From: a virus
Reading direction: 5' to 3' (one strand)
DNA length: 64,000 bases
IMG/VR virus record: IMGVR_UViG_3300025674_000019
Location: 62,001-126,000 of that record
Position 1 is the first letter of the stretch. Every line of letters begins with the position of its first letter. This document shows positions 49,054 to 56,849 of this stretch, in pieces. A program made the position numbers and the translations under genes. The notes under the pieces were generated by a model. The model did not search any database. It worked only from the letters and a program-made list of their open reading frames with translations, and was not told where the DNA came from.

Positions 49054-50034
49054 TTAGACGATTGGGTTGAAGTTATGAAGTTTAATAATGCTGTTAGCGT
49101 TACCGATACCGATACCGGGCGCGCTGTAGGACCAGAACTCGATCATGTCAGCTTCTTGCTTAATGAAGAGAGTTGCATCCTGAAGAAGGAAGAAGTTCCC
49201 GAGGTAGTTCTGCGGAGCAAAGAGATAGATCTCGTTGTCCTCTACGATGTCGTTCTTGATGGTGGTGATAACAGGAACCCCAAAGAGCTTATCCTCACCG
49301 TCCATGCCGTTGTCGTAGTGGCGGCTCACAACGTCATTACCAACGTCAGTGTGGTCGAACTTAAGAGCTTCCATGAAGGTGCTCTTAGTCATAAGAAGCT
49401 TGCCGATAGGAAGCCTCTTGCTCGTCATGCTCTGGAAGAGCTGCGCGATGAGCGACTTAGAGAGCGGCTTCTCATTGCAGTTTAAGCGGTTATTCTCTCG
49501 AATCTGCTGCTGCGTAAAGAAAGTATCCGCAGCATTATTACCTAGAGTAGCGATACCACCAACCTGGCCCATAGCCGCGCCAACGGTCTCCATGAACTTC
49601 TTATCTTCCTCGTTCGCCATGTCCTTGACCGAGTTATCGGTGAGGATCTTGCGAATGTCGTTCTGATAAGTGAGGAGCTCGAACTTGCTCTTCGTGAAGT
49701 GCTCAGTCTCGATCTTACCGAAGCTAACACTATAGCGTGGGCCACGGAAGAACGTACGCTGACCGGAACCCTTGAAGGTCACGAAGGTAGCGACCGAATC
49801 GGGCTCCTTCTCGATGATCTTCTTGGGCTGGTCAGTGTGCTCATCGCGGTCGATCTCATCTGCACCAATCTCGACTGGCTCTAGGATCTCACGCGCAAAG
49901 CTCTCCTCGCGAAGCTTGCTGCGGATAAAGCGGCTGCCCTCGTCCTGGGCCTCCTTGACTCGGCCCTCATCCAGCTTACGAACGAAGCTCTGATTGATGA
50001 ACTGGGCACTAATTCCTGAAGTCTCAACATTCAT
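49054..50034 (-). CDS. Major capsid protein, HK97-type fold
   Basis: The protein has an N-terminal arm (FVRKLDEGRVKEAQDEGSRF), a beta-rich segment (VTFKGSGQRTFFRGPRYSVS), a helical spine (TDNSVKDMANEEDKKFMETV) and a C-terminal axial domain (KLFGVPVITTIKNDIVEDNE). The order resembles HK97-fold capsid proteins. A decoration protein and prohead protease gene lie upstream and a strong terminator lies downstream. I see little of the K-T-A-S motif here. Confidence 0.75.
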   Translation of the reverse strand: MNVETSGISAQFINQSFVRKLDEGRVKEAQDEGSRFIRSKLREESFAREILEPVEIGADEIDRDEHTDQPKKIIEKEPDSVATFVTFKGSGQRTFFRGPRYSVSFGKIETEHFTKSKFELLTYQNDIRKILTDNSVKDMANEEDKKFMETVGAAMGQVGGIATLGNNAADTFFTQQQIRENNRLNCNEKPLSKSLIAQLFQSMTSKRLPIGKLLMTKSTFMEALKFDHTDVGNDVVSRHYDNGMDGEDKLFGVPVITTIKNDIVEDNEIYLFAPQNYLGNFFLLQDATLFIKQEADMIEFWSYSAPGIGIGNANSIIKLHNFNPIV

Positions 50035-50054
50035 CGTGTTACTCCGTGTCGATA

Positions 50055-50588
50055 TTAGTGGAAGAGAACGTCTAGCGTCTCGTTATCAGAATCATAACCA
50101 AGTACGACACCGACAGGCGCGTTAGTCTGCCCTTGAGCCGGGTTATACGCAACAACGATGCCGTCAGTAATAGTGACTAGTGCGCCACCAGCCATACCCG
50201 CCTCGTTGAACTGGTCTACACCATTCGGGATGCTAGCTGACCCGAAAGCATTCTGGGACATGCTGGCCTCTTTATGGAAGCGAGCCACAAAGCCGCCCCC
50301 AACAAGAACAGTGATGGTCTTGCTCATAGCAGCGGAGGTCTCTTCTAGGCCTTCGATGATAAGACCGAATCCCCCGAGGCCCTGATGCTGTCCGTTAGCA
50401 TCAATAACCGCGTCTACGTCTTCCATAGTGCTACCAGCGATAGCCCTACCGTTGTCGTTGATAAGCTTAACGAAGGTGCCCGCGCGGAACTTGTGGTTGT
50501 CCGCAGCCTCCATGCCTACATCGATAGCTACAGCCGATCCGTTAGGCCAGCCGCGCAGAATATCGAACTTGGAATTTAAAACAGCCAT
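50055..50588 (-). CDS. Head decoration-like protein (177 aa)
   Basis: Gly/Val-rich beta protein (RGWPNGSAVAIDVGM, FGLIIEGLEETSAAMSKTIT, VLVGGGFVARFHKEASMSQN) with an open barrel-like pattern. It sits between the capsid gene and the core genes, the usual place of decoration proteins. Confidence 0.6.
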   Translation of the reverse strand: MAVLNSKFDILRGWPNGSAVAIDVGMEAADNHKFRAGTFVKLINDNGRAIAGSTMEDVDAVIDANGQHQGLGGFGLIIEGLEETSAAMSKTITVLVGGGFVARFHKEASMSQNAFGSASIPNGVDQFNEAGMAGGALVTITDGIVVAYNPAQGQTNAPVGVVLGYDSDNETLDVLFH

Positions 50589-50603
50589 TTTCTACTCCTT
50601 CTA

Positions 50604-50921
50604 TTAGGAAAGGATCCAAGATGCAAATGCGTCATCAGCGCGGCCTTGGCCTCTGCCAGCGCTTGCAAGTTTAGTAGCCCCTCCTAATTGGGGAGCATCA
50701 GTACCAGCAACCTTAGTAATAAGGTCGAGAGTGTCGTCATCAAGTTGGCTAAGCTTCTCTACAGCGTCATCACCTAAATGGGAGAACTGCTGAGCGAGGG
50801 GCTCAACCCTTTTCTGCCTTTCAGCTTGCTTAATAGTATTAAGCTCATCCTGAAGAGTAGACTTCTCTTCAGCAACAGCCTCAAGGACATCAGCTACCTT
50901 TAGTAGGAAATCTGAGTTCAT
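50604..50921 (-). CDS. Head core protein with K-x-A motifs (105 aa)
   Basis: Helical, charged protein with recurrent LLKVADVLEA, VEKLSQLDDD, ITKVAGTDAP and TKLASAGRGQ. The repeated Lys-hydrophobic-Ala motif groups it with the other core proteins to the right. Confidence 0.65.
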   Translation of the reverse strand: MNSDFLLKVADVLEAVAEEKSTLQDELNTIKQAERQKRVEPLAQQFSHLGDDAVEKLSQLDDDTLDLITKVAGTDAPQLGGATKLASAGRGQGRADDAFASWILS

Positions 50922-51058
50922 TGTAGTTTTCTCCTAAGAAGTTCCAAACCGGTAGCTGCAATCGTAATAGAGGCAAGCTTTTTCTGCTTGTTAGCCTCGA
51001 CTTGGTGAGCATACTCCCTAATTAACTTAGCGAGTTTTTCTAGCTTAGCCGCGTCCAT
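50918..51058 (-). CDS. Small core protein (46 aa)
   Basis: ATG overlaps the preceding gene by 14 bases and its TGA overlaps the next ATG (ATGA). The peptide contains LEKLAKLIRE and QKKLASITIA, two copies of the motif in 46 residues. It may be a fragment-like scaffold piece. Confidence 0.65.
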   Translation of the reverse strand: MDAAKLEKLAKLIREYAHQVEANKQKKLASITIAATGLELLRRKLQ

Positions 51059-51275
51059 TGAGACCTCCTACGAAAGTGTATAGATCCTGGTATGTAGGTT
51101 CAATATTTACAGAACGTACTACGCCAGCAAGCTTTACTAACCCCTTTACTTCGTCGTTAGAGAGGTTTAAAGAAGCAAGCTTTTCACTAGCTTCTTCTTT
51201 TACAGGAGCTTGTAGGCTAGCACGAGCTTCTTTAACCAAGGAGTCCATAGCCGCTGATAGCTTTACCTTTGCCAT
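51045..51275 (-). CDS. Small core protein (76 aa)
   Basis: Contains VKEARASLQA, SEKLASLNLS and LVKLAGVVRS, with a C-terminal Tyr-rich end. One-base overlap with the upstream gene. Likely part of the head core or an internal protein. Confidence 0.65.
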   Translation of the reverse strand: MAKVKLSAAMDSLVKEARASLQAPVKEEASEKLASLNLSNDEVKGLVKLAGVVRSVNIEPTYQDLYTFVGGLNGRG

Positions 51276-51640
51276 TAGTAACTCCTCCTAGAAGGCTTAG
51301 CTGCAGACATAATCATATTTAGATCGTCTGGTGTAAAATCAAACTGCCCATACCCGGGAGTGCTAGGGCTGCCCAAGGATTCGGGAAGTTTAGAACCAGC
51401 GTAACCCGCTGCCACACCTAAGGCCGCCGCCACAGCGGGGGAGACATAAGCGGGCTCAGGGTCATCAGCAGTAGCCCTACCTAGAGCAACCCCACCTAAG
51501 CCTAACCCTAGCGCGCTTCCTCCTATGGCTAAGTTTTTTAAGGAACTAGCAATTTTTTGCTGTACCTCTAAAACCTCTTCTACGCCATAAGAAGATGCAA
51601 GCTTTTCTATAGCTGCCTTAACCTCAGGTGATCTAGGCAT
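51275..51640 (-). CDS. Glycine-rich membrane-like core protein (121 aa)
   Basis: The N-terminus holds IEKLASSYGV and QQKIASSLKN; two Gly/Ala-rich hydrophobic stretches follow (AIGGSALGLGLGGVALG and AAALGVAAGYAGSKL). It resembles the membrane cassettes of the polyprotein and could help DNA or cargo cross the host envelope. Confidence 0.62.
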   Translation of the reverse strand: MPRSPEVKAAIEKLASSYGVEEVLEVQQKIASSLKNLAIGGSALGLGLGGVALGRATADDPEPAYVSPAVAAALGVAAGYAGSKLPESLGSPSTPGYGQFDFTPDDLNMIMSAAKPSRRSY

Positions 51641-51642
51641 GA

Positions 51643-52263
51643 TTATCCCGCTAGCTTTGCTAGGATGTTGTTGCCAACTTTGAAGCCTAGGCCTTCATAG
51701 TGGCTAGCAAGCTTAACGAGGTCAGACGCAATTTTCTCTGCGTCCTGCTGCCCCTTGATGTAAGAAGCAACCTTAACGGCGTCTTCTTGGCCCTTGTTAA
51801 AAGCAGCTACTTTATGCATCTCTGCAACCTTATCAAAAGATGCAGTTTTAACTTGGGGCTGGGCCCCCTGTAAGGACCGCATGGTATTCCTGTACCCAAG
51901 CTCCATGGCCTGCTTGATGAGCTCAGGAGAAGCCTGCTCCCCGTGAGAAGCAGTCTTAACACGAGGGCTAGCAGCCTCATAAGCGTTCATCCGGTGGATA
52001 AAGCCGTCAGCTACAGCAGCTCCGTAGATATGCGCCTCTTTGACGAGGGCCTCTTGCTCTGCGTTAGCAAGGTCGCTAGCGATCTTCATTAGATCGCCTG
52101 CGGGCTGAGACTGATTGTCAGAAGCTACTTTCTCTGTAGTAGAGCCAAGTGCTCTGTCGATAGCGCTGCTTAGGGAAGAGCTTCCCTGGCTAGTGCTGGC
52201 ATCAGCCGAAGCGGTCTTCTCGGTATCGCCAGAAAGTGAATTTAGAATCTCTGAAAGTTCCAT
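51643..52263 (-). CDS. Core protein with about twelve K-x-A-S motifs (206 aa)
   Basis: In order: EKTASAD, EKVASDN, MKIASDL, VKEAHIY, VKTASHG, VKTASFD, DKVAEMH, HKVAAFN, VKVASYI, EKIASDL, VKLASHY and AKLAG. No other gene in the window has such density. If the motif is a protease site, this protein would be cut into small peptides, as T4 core proteins are. It lies next to the prohead protease gene. Confidence 0.75.
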   Translation of the reverse strand: MELSEILNSLSGDTEKTASADASTSQGSSSLSSAIDRALGSTTEKVASDNQSQPAGDLMKIASDLANAEQEALVKEAHIYGAAVADGFIHRMNAYEAASPRVKTASHGEQASPELIKQAMELGYRNTMRSLQGAQPQVKTASFDKVAEMHKVAAFNKGQEDAVKVASYIKGQQDAEKIASDLVKLASHYEGLGFKVGNNILAKLAG

Positions 52264-52272
52264 TGTAGCTCC

Positions 52273-53757
52273 TTAGGAATGTATGAGCGCTTGACCTAGG
52301 TGAGTAAAGTACTTATCAGGGTCCGTCTTAAATAAGTTTATGTTCCCTAGCTCTTGCACGCTAGAACTCTTTATGAACCCAGAATGATTATTTAAGACAT
52401 CTGCAGCCCTAGACTGTAGGTATGCCAGCTTATTGCTAGAGTTTAAAGCTTTTCCTACATAAACTAAGGATGCTAAGCAAGTAATGCCGGCAACCTTATA
52501 CATCTCTGAAGACAAACCCTCGGCAGAAGCGTGCTTAAGGCTATACCCATGCGATGCTAGAACCACCCTGACTTCAGGGGCATTCGAGCTCTCTACAGCC
52601 ACATCCGGTAGCCCCGACATGTCAGAAACTGCCTCTGCAATCTCTGGGTGCTTAGACAAGACTCTAAGCATGTCTGACTGCAAAGATACGAGCTTACCTG
52701 CTAATCCAGAAGGAGCCTTAGACCCTGTAAGCTTCATAAACATAAGGTCTAGGAACTCGGGGGTCATTAGGAGGATACCATTATCTCCAAGCATGCTAAG
52801 AGACTCTGACAGGTTCAGGGAACCTAAATCTCTTATAGCGGAGTCCGGGAGCCTCTTGTAGCTAGATACAATCTTAGGAGCTAAGGTCTTAAGCCACTTT
52901 ACTGCTAGGTGCTTTTCCCCTTCTCCCATATCTTCAGTAGGTATGTGGTCTAAGCCTACTGCTACACCCTCTATAGTCTTATCTATATCGGCGGCTTTAT
53001 TAAGGTACTTAGCTATAACAGTCAGACCTGCAGCCTTCTCAGCAAGGTAAGCACTAGATTCTCCCCGCTCGCGAGCTCCGCCATCAAAAGCGACTTTCTT
53101 CAGCATGTACCCCGTCTTATCCGCAGGTCGGTAGACTACAGATATATCAAAGAAGTTAGGGGCAGGGTTATCTGCGCATACCACCCTGCCGTCAGGGTAA
53201 ATATCGTTCATTTGGTACTTAAGGTGCGTACAGTACTGCGCCCTAGTTGGGGCCTTATTGCCGCAGATGCTGCAAACATCGTATTTAATACGACAGCCCA
53301 TGCTTACAGCTACGTCTTTTTGCTCCCTTACCTTCTGAACTATGTCGGGACACAGAGCATCATCTAGTTGCATGATGATCTCTACTCTATGCATATCGTG
53401 GTTGTAAAAGCTCTTTATAACCTTACCGATAGCTTTTGCGGGGTCTTTGTTGACGTGTGACTTAAACACATGGGCGTTAGACTCAAAAGTATGGTGATGC
53501 TTTATAAGCTCAGACTCTCTGAACGCATCGCCATTTCGGTTAGGGCCGTAGTATTCACTAGCGCCCATTGCTAGGACTAGTATACTAGTCTTGCCCGGTT
53601 CTTTCTTTACATGCTTAGAGTACTCAAGGGCCTCTGAAGCTACCTTCTCCATGGAGAGGGTGTCGTAGTCTAATAGCCTAACAGTAGGCTCGATGCCTCC
53701 CGATTTAGATACTAAATAAGGGTCTGTTTCTACTATTTTCTCTAAGTAACCGGGCAT
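52273..53757 (-). CDS. Prohead maturation protease, fused to long C-terminal region (494 aa)
   Basis: The N-terminal half follows the prohead-protease layout: GASEYYGPNRNGDAF, AHVFKSHVNKDPAKAIGKV (probable catalytic His, H101) and KDVAVSMGCRI (probable catalytic Ser, S152). A zinc-like insert (CSICGNKAPTRAQYC) is unusual. The C-terminal half is helical and has several K-x-A motifs (EKAAGL, NKAADI, YKVAGI, NKLAYL), perhaps a covalent core segment. It is the best candidate to cut the recurrent motif. Confidence 0.7.
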   Translation of the reverse strand: MPGYLEKIVETDPYLVSKSGGIEPTVRLLDYDTLSMEKVASEALEYSKHVKKEPGKTSILVLAMGASEYYGPNRNGDAFRESELIKHHHTFESNAHVFKSHVNKDPAKAIGKVIKSFYNHDMHRVEIIMQLDDALCPDIVQKVREQKDVAVSMGCRIKYDVCSICGNKAPTRAQYCTHLKYQMNDIYPDGRVVCADNPAPNFFDISVVYRPADKTGYMLKKVAFDGGARERGESSAYLAEKAAGLTVIAKYLNKAADIDKTIEGVAVGLDHIPTEDMGEGEKHLAVKWLKTLAPKIVSSYKRLPDSAIRDLGSLNLSESLSMLGDNGILLMTPEFLDLMFMKLTGSKAPSGLAGKLVSLQSDMLRVLSKHPEIAEAVSDMSGLPDVAVESSNAPEVRVVLASHGYSLKHASAEGLSSEMYKVAGITCLASLVYVGKALNSSNKLAYLQSRAADVLNNHSGFIKSSSVQELGNINLFKTDPDKYFTHLGQALIHS

Positions 53758-53763
53758 AAAGCT

Positions 53764-54447
53764 TTACTCCCTATCAAGAAGGCAATCTACAAGAAGAAGC
53801 GCTGCCTCTTTCTGCAAAGGAGTTCCTTCTGACCTTTCGTATACGTCTAGGCAAGCCATGAGCGAAGCCATTTTAGGCATAGAAAAAGTAGTTCTGGGGG
53901 CGGATTGGCCGGATGTGCTACCGCCCTTACCCCCTAAGTAAGAGCCTAGACCACTGGCAGCCGCTAGCGCAGCTATAGCTGGGAGAGCATAGTCTTTAAG
54001 GGTCCCGCTAGCCGTCTCTTTAGCCTTTCGAACGGAATCGTCTACTAGCTTGTCAGCTGCATAGTACCCCGCGGTAGCTAGGCCAGCCCCTGTTCCTAGA
54101 CCATACCCTACGGATTTAGCTACACCTGTTACCTCAGGATTACTTTTTAAATAGTTAGAGACATTTCCAAGGTACTTCCTAAAAGCCTTCTTCTCTCGCC
54201 CGTACCCTGTATACTTCTCCATCTCCGAGTGCTTAACTTCTCTAGTAGAGGGGGATTCCGAAGCGTACTTCTTTTTTTTAGCTGCAAGAGCTATTTTTTC
54301 TACAAACTGCAGAGCTAGGGCATCCGCAGAGGAAGCCACTTTACTGCTAAGGAAGGGATTAGTCTCCCCTAAGCTATCCGCTAGCCCGTAGGCGGAAGCG
54401 CACTTGGTAAGGAGGCTAGAAGCCTCTGACAAAGAAGACCCTAGCAT
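53764..54447 (-). CDS. Core/internal protein with membrane-like segment (227 aa)
   Basis: Motif copies LTKCASAY, SKVASSAD, EKIALAAK, PKMASLMA and QKEAALLL are spread along the chain. The middle (SVGYGLGTGAGLATAGYYAA, YALPAIAALAAASGLGSYLG) is Gly/Ala-rich and hydrophobic. Its place between the protease and scaffold genes suggests an internal head protein. Confidence 0.62.
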   Translation of the reverse strand: MLGSSLSEASSLLTKCASAYGLADSLGETNPFLSSKVASSADALALQFVEKIALAAKKKKYASESPSTREVKHSEMEKYTGYGREKKAFRKYLGNVSNYLKSNPEVTGVAKSVGYGLGTGAGLATAGYYAADKLVDDSVRKAKETASGTLKDYALPAIAALAAASGLGSYLGGKGGSTSGQSAPRTTFSMPKMASLMACLDVYERSEGTPLQKEAALLLVDCLLDRE

Positions 54448-54668
54448 TAGAGCCTCCCAAGTTCTTGAATAGATGCGGAGATTAGCCCTGCTTCTTTCCT
54501 GCGAAGGTAGGACTTAGAAGCTATAAACCCTACAGCTCTGTGCAGCTCAAGATCTTCCCCTAGATCAGTGGATACTTTTGTTGCCCCACTGCTCACCTGT
54601 GGAAAAAGCTCAGCTACTTTAGCCATACCTTCGTCAGACTGTAAGTAGTTCTCAATGAGACTGGACAT
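54447..54668 (-). CDS. Small core protein (73 aa)
   Basis: ATG and the upstream stop are adjacent, and its stop overlaps the next ATG. Contains MAKVAELFPQ and a helical C-terminus (SKSYLRRKEAGLISASIQEL). Function unknown. Confidence 0.58.
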   Translation of the reverse strand: MSSLIENYLQSDEGMAKVAELFPQVSSGATKVSTDLGEDLELHRAVGFIASKSYLRRKEAGLISASIQELGRL

Positions 54669-54669
54669 A

Positions 54670-56097
54670 TTAACCTCCGTAGGGGTTGAGCTTAGAGTTG
54701 TTCAAAGAGGTAAGCGCCTTCTCTGCTTTCGCCATAGCTTGAATACTGGTAGCATCCAGGGTGGGGATGCCTCCATCGCTGTTATAGAGCATCTGCCTAG
54801 TGTGAGAAGTCAAGAAAGGCACGTTAGTAGATAGCTCGGGAGCTATCTTACCTATAGTATTTACAGCCATAAGAAGATTATTCTTGCCGGATGCGAGCAA
54901 GTCAGGGTTTGACTTGAGCATCTGCGCCGTAGCTACTCCGCGCTGCTGCTTTAGAGAGTTCAGACGATCCTCCTTCTCTCTTGCAGCCATTGAGTCTTCT
55001 ATAGAGTCACCAATGAAGTCCATAATTCCGTCAACGGTTTTCTTACGAACCTCTTTAGCAGTCTCGTCTACCGCCTGAATACGGTCTCCAAGAGGAATAA
55101 ACTTTCTTCCAAGCTGGTAGCTTAGGCCCCTAGCTGTATCTCCCATTAAGGAGTTTGCACCAAGTGCAAGTCCTAGGCTAGGAAGACCGATAGCTGCAGT
55201 CTTTACAGAGCCAGTCTTTAGGTACTCTAGTACGGAGGAAGCCTCTACGTACTGAGAGAGTTTCTCTAGGTACTCCTGGACTTCTGCCATCCCCTCAGAG
55301 TTCTTATTAGAAACATACCTATCTGAGGCAGTTTTAATCGTCTCGGAGCTTACATTAGAAGATAAACTAGGCATCCCAAGCTTAGATCTTACTGCTTGAA
55401 GAGCTACAATAGCAGGCTTTCCGAAGTTAGCTAGAGCCTCTTTCTCAAAGAGAGGATGCCGCTCCCTTGAGTACATTCCCTTAAAGGTAGAGGCCAGCTT
55501 TTGAGCTAAGTCATCGCATCGGTAGTTGGCAGCAGCCATTTTATCCAGTAAGAGCTCTTCAGTTTTCTGCCGGTCAAAAGGCGAAAGAGTCTCTGCGGTA
55601 CTAAGAGTTGCTGAGGCTACTTTCTCCTCTGAGCTTCCATTTAGATCGCTAGAGCTTAGGATATCCCCAAGGTCTAGCTTATCCAGCTTGGTAGGGGTTA
55701 TGTCCTCGTAGAATCGGCTATCTTCAGAGTCAAGACCAGGGTCTCTTTTAATAGATTTAGTAACCTGGGTACCTTCAGGGCCACTACTAACAGTTACTGT
55801 TAGGCTCTTTGAAGAGCTAAAAGCGGGCTTGGGGTCCTCTCCTAGGTTTTTCTTGATGATCTCTTCTGGATCAGCAACTTCGAAGTCTACGAACCTATCG
55901 TCACCAGATGTTCCTTTGAACTTCTGAAGGAACATATCGGTGTTGGCCATCTCAGTCAGGCGGCGTATCTGCTCTGGATTCATAGGATTACCTTTAAGTA
56001 CTCCTAGAACAGAGTCAACTAGCCTGTCACCTGTCTGCATAGACAGCATGACACTATGGTTAGCCAACTTTTCTAAATCATGCCTAGAGTACTTCAT
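54670..56097 (-). CDS. Scaffold/core-like protein (475 aa)
   Basis: Long helical protein with motif copies at DLEKLANHSV, EEKVASATLS, DKMAAANYRC, AQKLASTFKG, TIKTASDRYV, LEKLSQYVEA and SVKTAAIGLP. The C-terminal third (residues ~330-475) is a charged helix with Asn-rich segments. Overlaps the gene at 56094 by four bases. Probably part of the prohead core. Confidence 0.6.
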   Translation of the reverse strand: MKYSRHDLEKLANHSVMLSMQTGDRLVDSVLGVLKGNPMNPEQIRRLTEMANTDMFLQKFKGTSGDDRFVDFEVADPEEIIKKNLGEDPKPAFSSSKSLTVTVSSGPEGTQVTKSIKRDPGLDSEDSRFYEDITPTKLDKLDLGDILSSSDLNGSSEEKVASATLSTAETLSPFDRQKTEELLLDKMAAANYRCDDLAQKLASTFKGMYSRERHPLFEKEALANFGKPAIVALQAVRSKLGMPSLSSNVSSETIKTASDRYVSNKNSEGMAEVQEYLEKLSQYVEASSVLEYLKTGSVKTAAIGLPSLGLALGANSLMGDTARGLSYQLGRKFIPLGDRIQAVDETAKEVRKKTVDGIMDFIGDSIEDSMAAREKEDRLNSLKQQRGVATAQMLKSNPDLLASGKNNLLMAVNTIGKIAPELSTNVPFLTSHTRQMLYNSDGGIPTLDATSIQAMAKAEKALTSLNNSKLNPYGG

Positions 56098-56849
56098 CCT
56101 TTAACCTCGCCATCTAGTTCGTCAGCAGTTAGAGTCTCGTCGCTACCCTCAAGCTTAATTTTAAGCTCTGCAAGGGCGTTTTCCATGCCAGAAGAGTTTT
56201 CTATACTTCTAACCATTTCTACACTCTTTAACACTGCGGGAGCCCATGCTCGCGCTTCCTTAGCCTCTTGGCTAGACAGAGGGCTTAGCCGGTGCTCTCT
56301 ACTTCTCCACATAGAATCTTGCAAAACTCCTTGTACGGCGTCTGTAGGGCTACCGGGCCCCCTATCCACTCCTATCTTCCACGCTATGTAGTCAGCTCCT
56401 AGGTAGTGCCCCCAAGAGAGCATTTGCTTCTCAAACTTGTCGGACTCTGTATCCTGGGGGAGGGACCTAATATACGCTATCTTAAGCAGAGTATTTCTAA
56501 AGACTTCTGTGTCGAAGAATAGCTCCTTATATGCGTATATAGCTTCCGTGCTCTCACCCGCTATGTCTGATATAGTAGAGATAGGGGCATTGCTGAATAG
56601 GAGGCCTCTAAGTATAGCTCTACTAGCGGGAACCCTATCCATAAGTAGGGCGACCCTGTACTCCGAGTGCTTGGAGTCTTCAGGCTCCCTAAATACCTCT
56701 ACTAGCGCTTCCTGCCCTAGGCTATACGCCTTAGGCAGGGCTTTTCTCTTGGAGTAGTTCTCAGCCGATAGAAAGTCTACTACCTCCAAGTACCTCCAAG
56801 AAGGAGACCTTACTTCAAAAGAAGGTATTGTCTTACGCTGAGAACCCAT
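56094..56849 (-). CDS. Possible DNA-binding helical protein (251 aa)
   Basis: ATG at 56849 follows GGGG at nine bases; the frame continues upstream into the previous gene. The text RGLLFSNAPISTISDIAGES followed by TEAIYAYKELFFDTEVFRN is a helix-turn-helix-like unit that I recall from other large phages near terminase/portal genes. The rest is helical. Function uncertain. Confidence 0.55.
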   Translation of the reverse strand: MGSQRKTIPSFEVRSPSWRYLEVVDFLSAENYSKRKALPKAYSLGQEALVEVFREPEDSKHSEYRVALLMDRVPASRAILRGLLFSNAPISTISDIAGESTEAIYAYKELFFDTEVFRNTLLKIAYIRSLPQDTESDKFEKQMLSWGHYLGADYIAWKIGVDRGPGSPTDAVQGVLQDSMWRSREHRLSPLSSQEAKEARAWAPAVLKSVEMVRSIENSSGMENALAELKIKLEGSDETLTADELDGEVKG

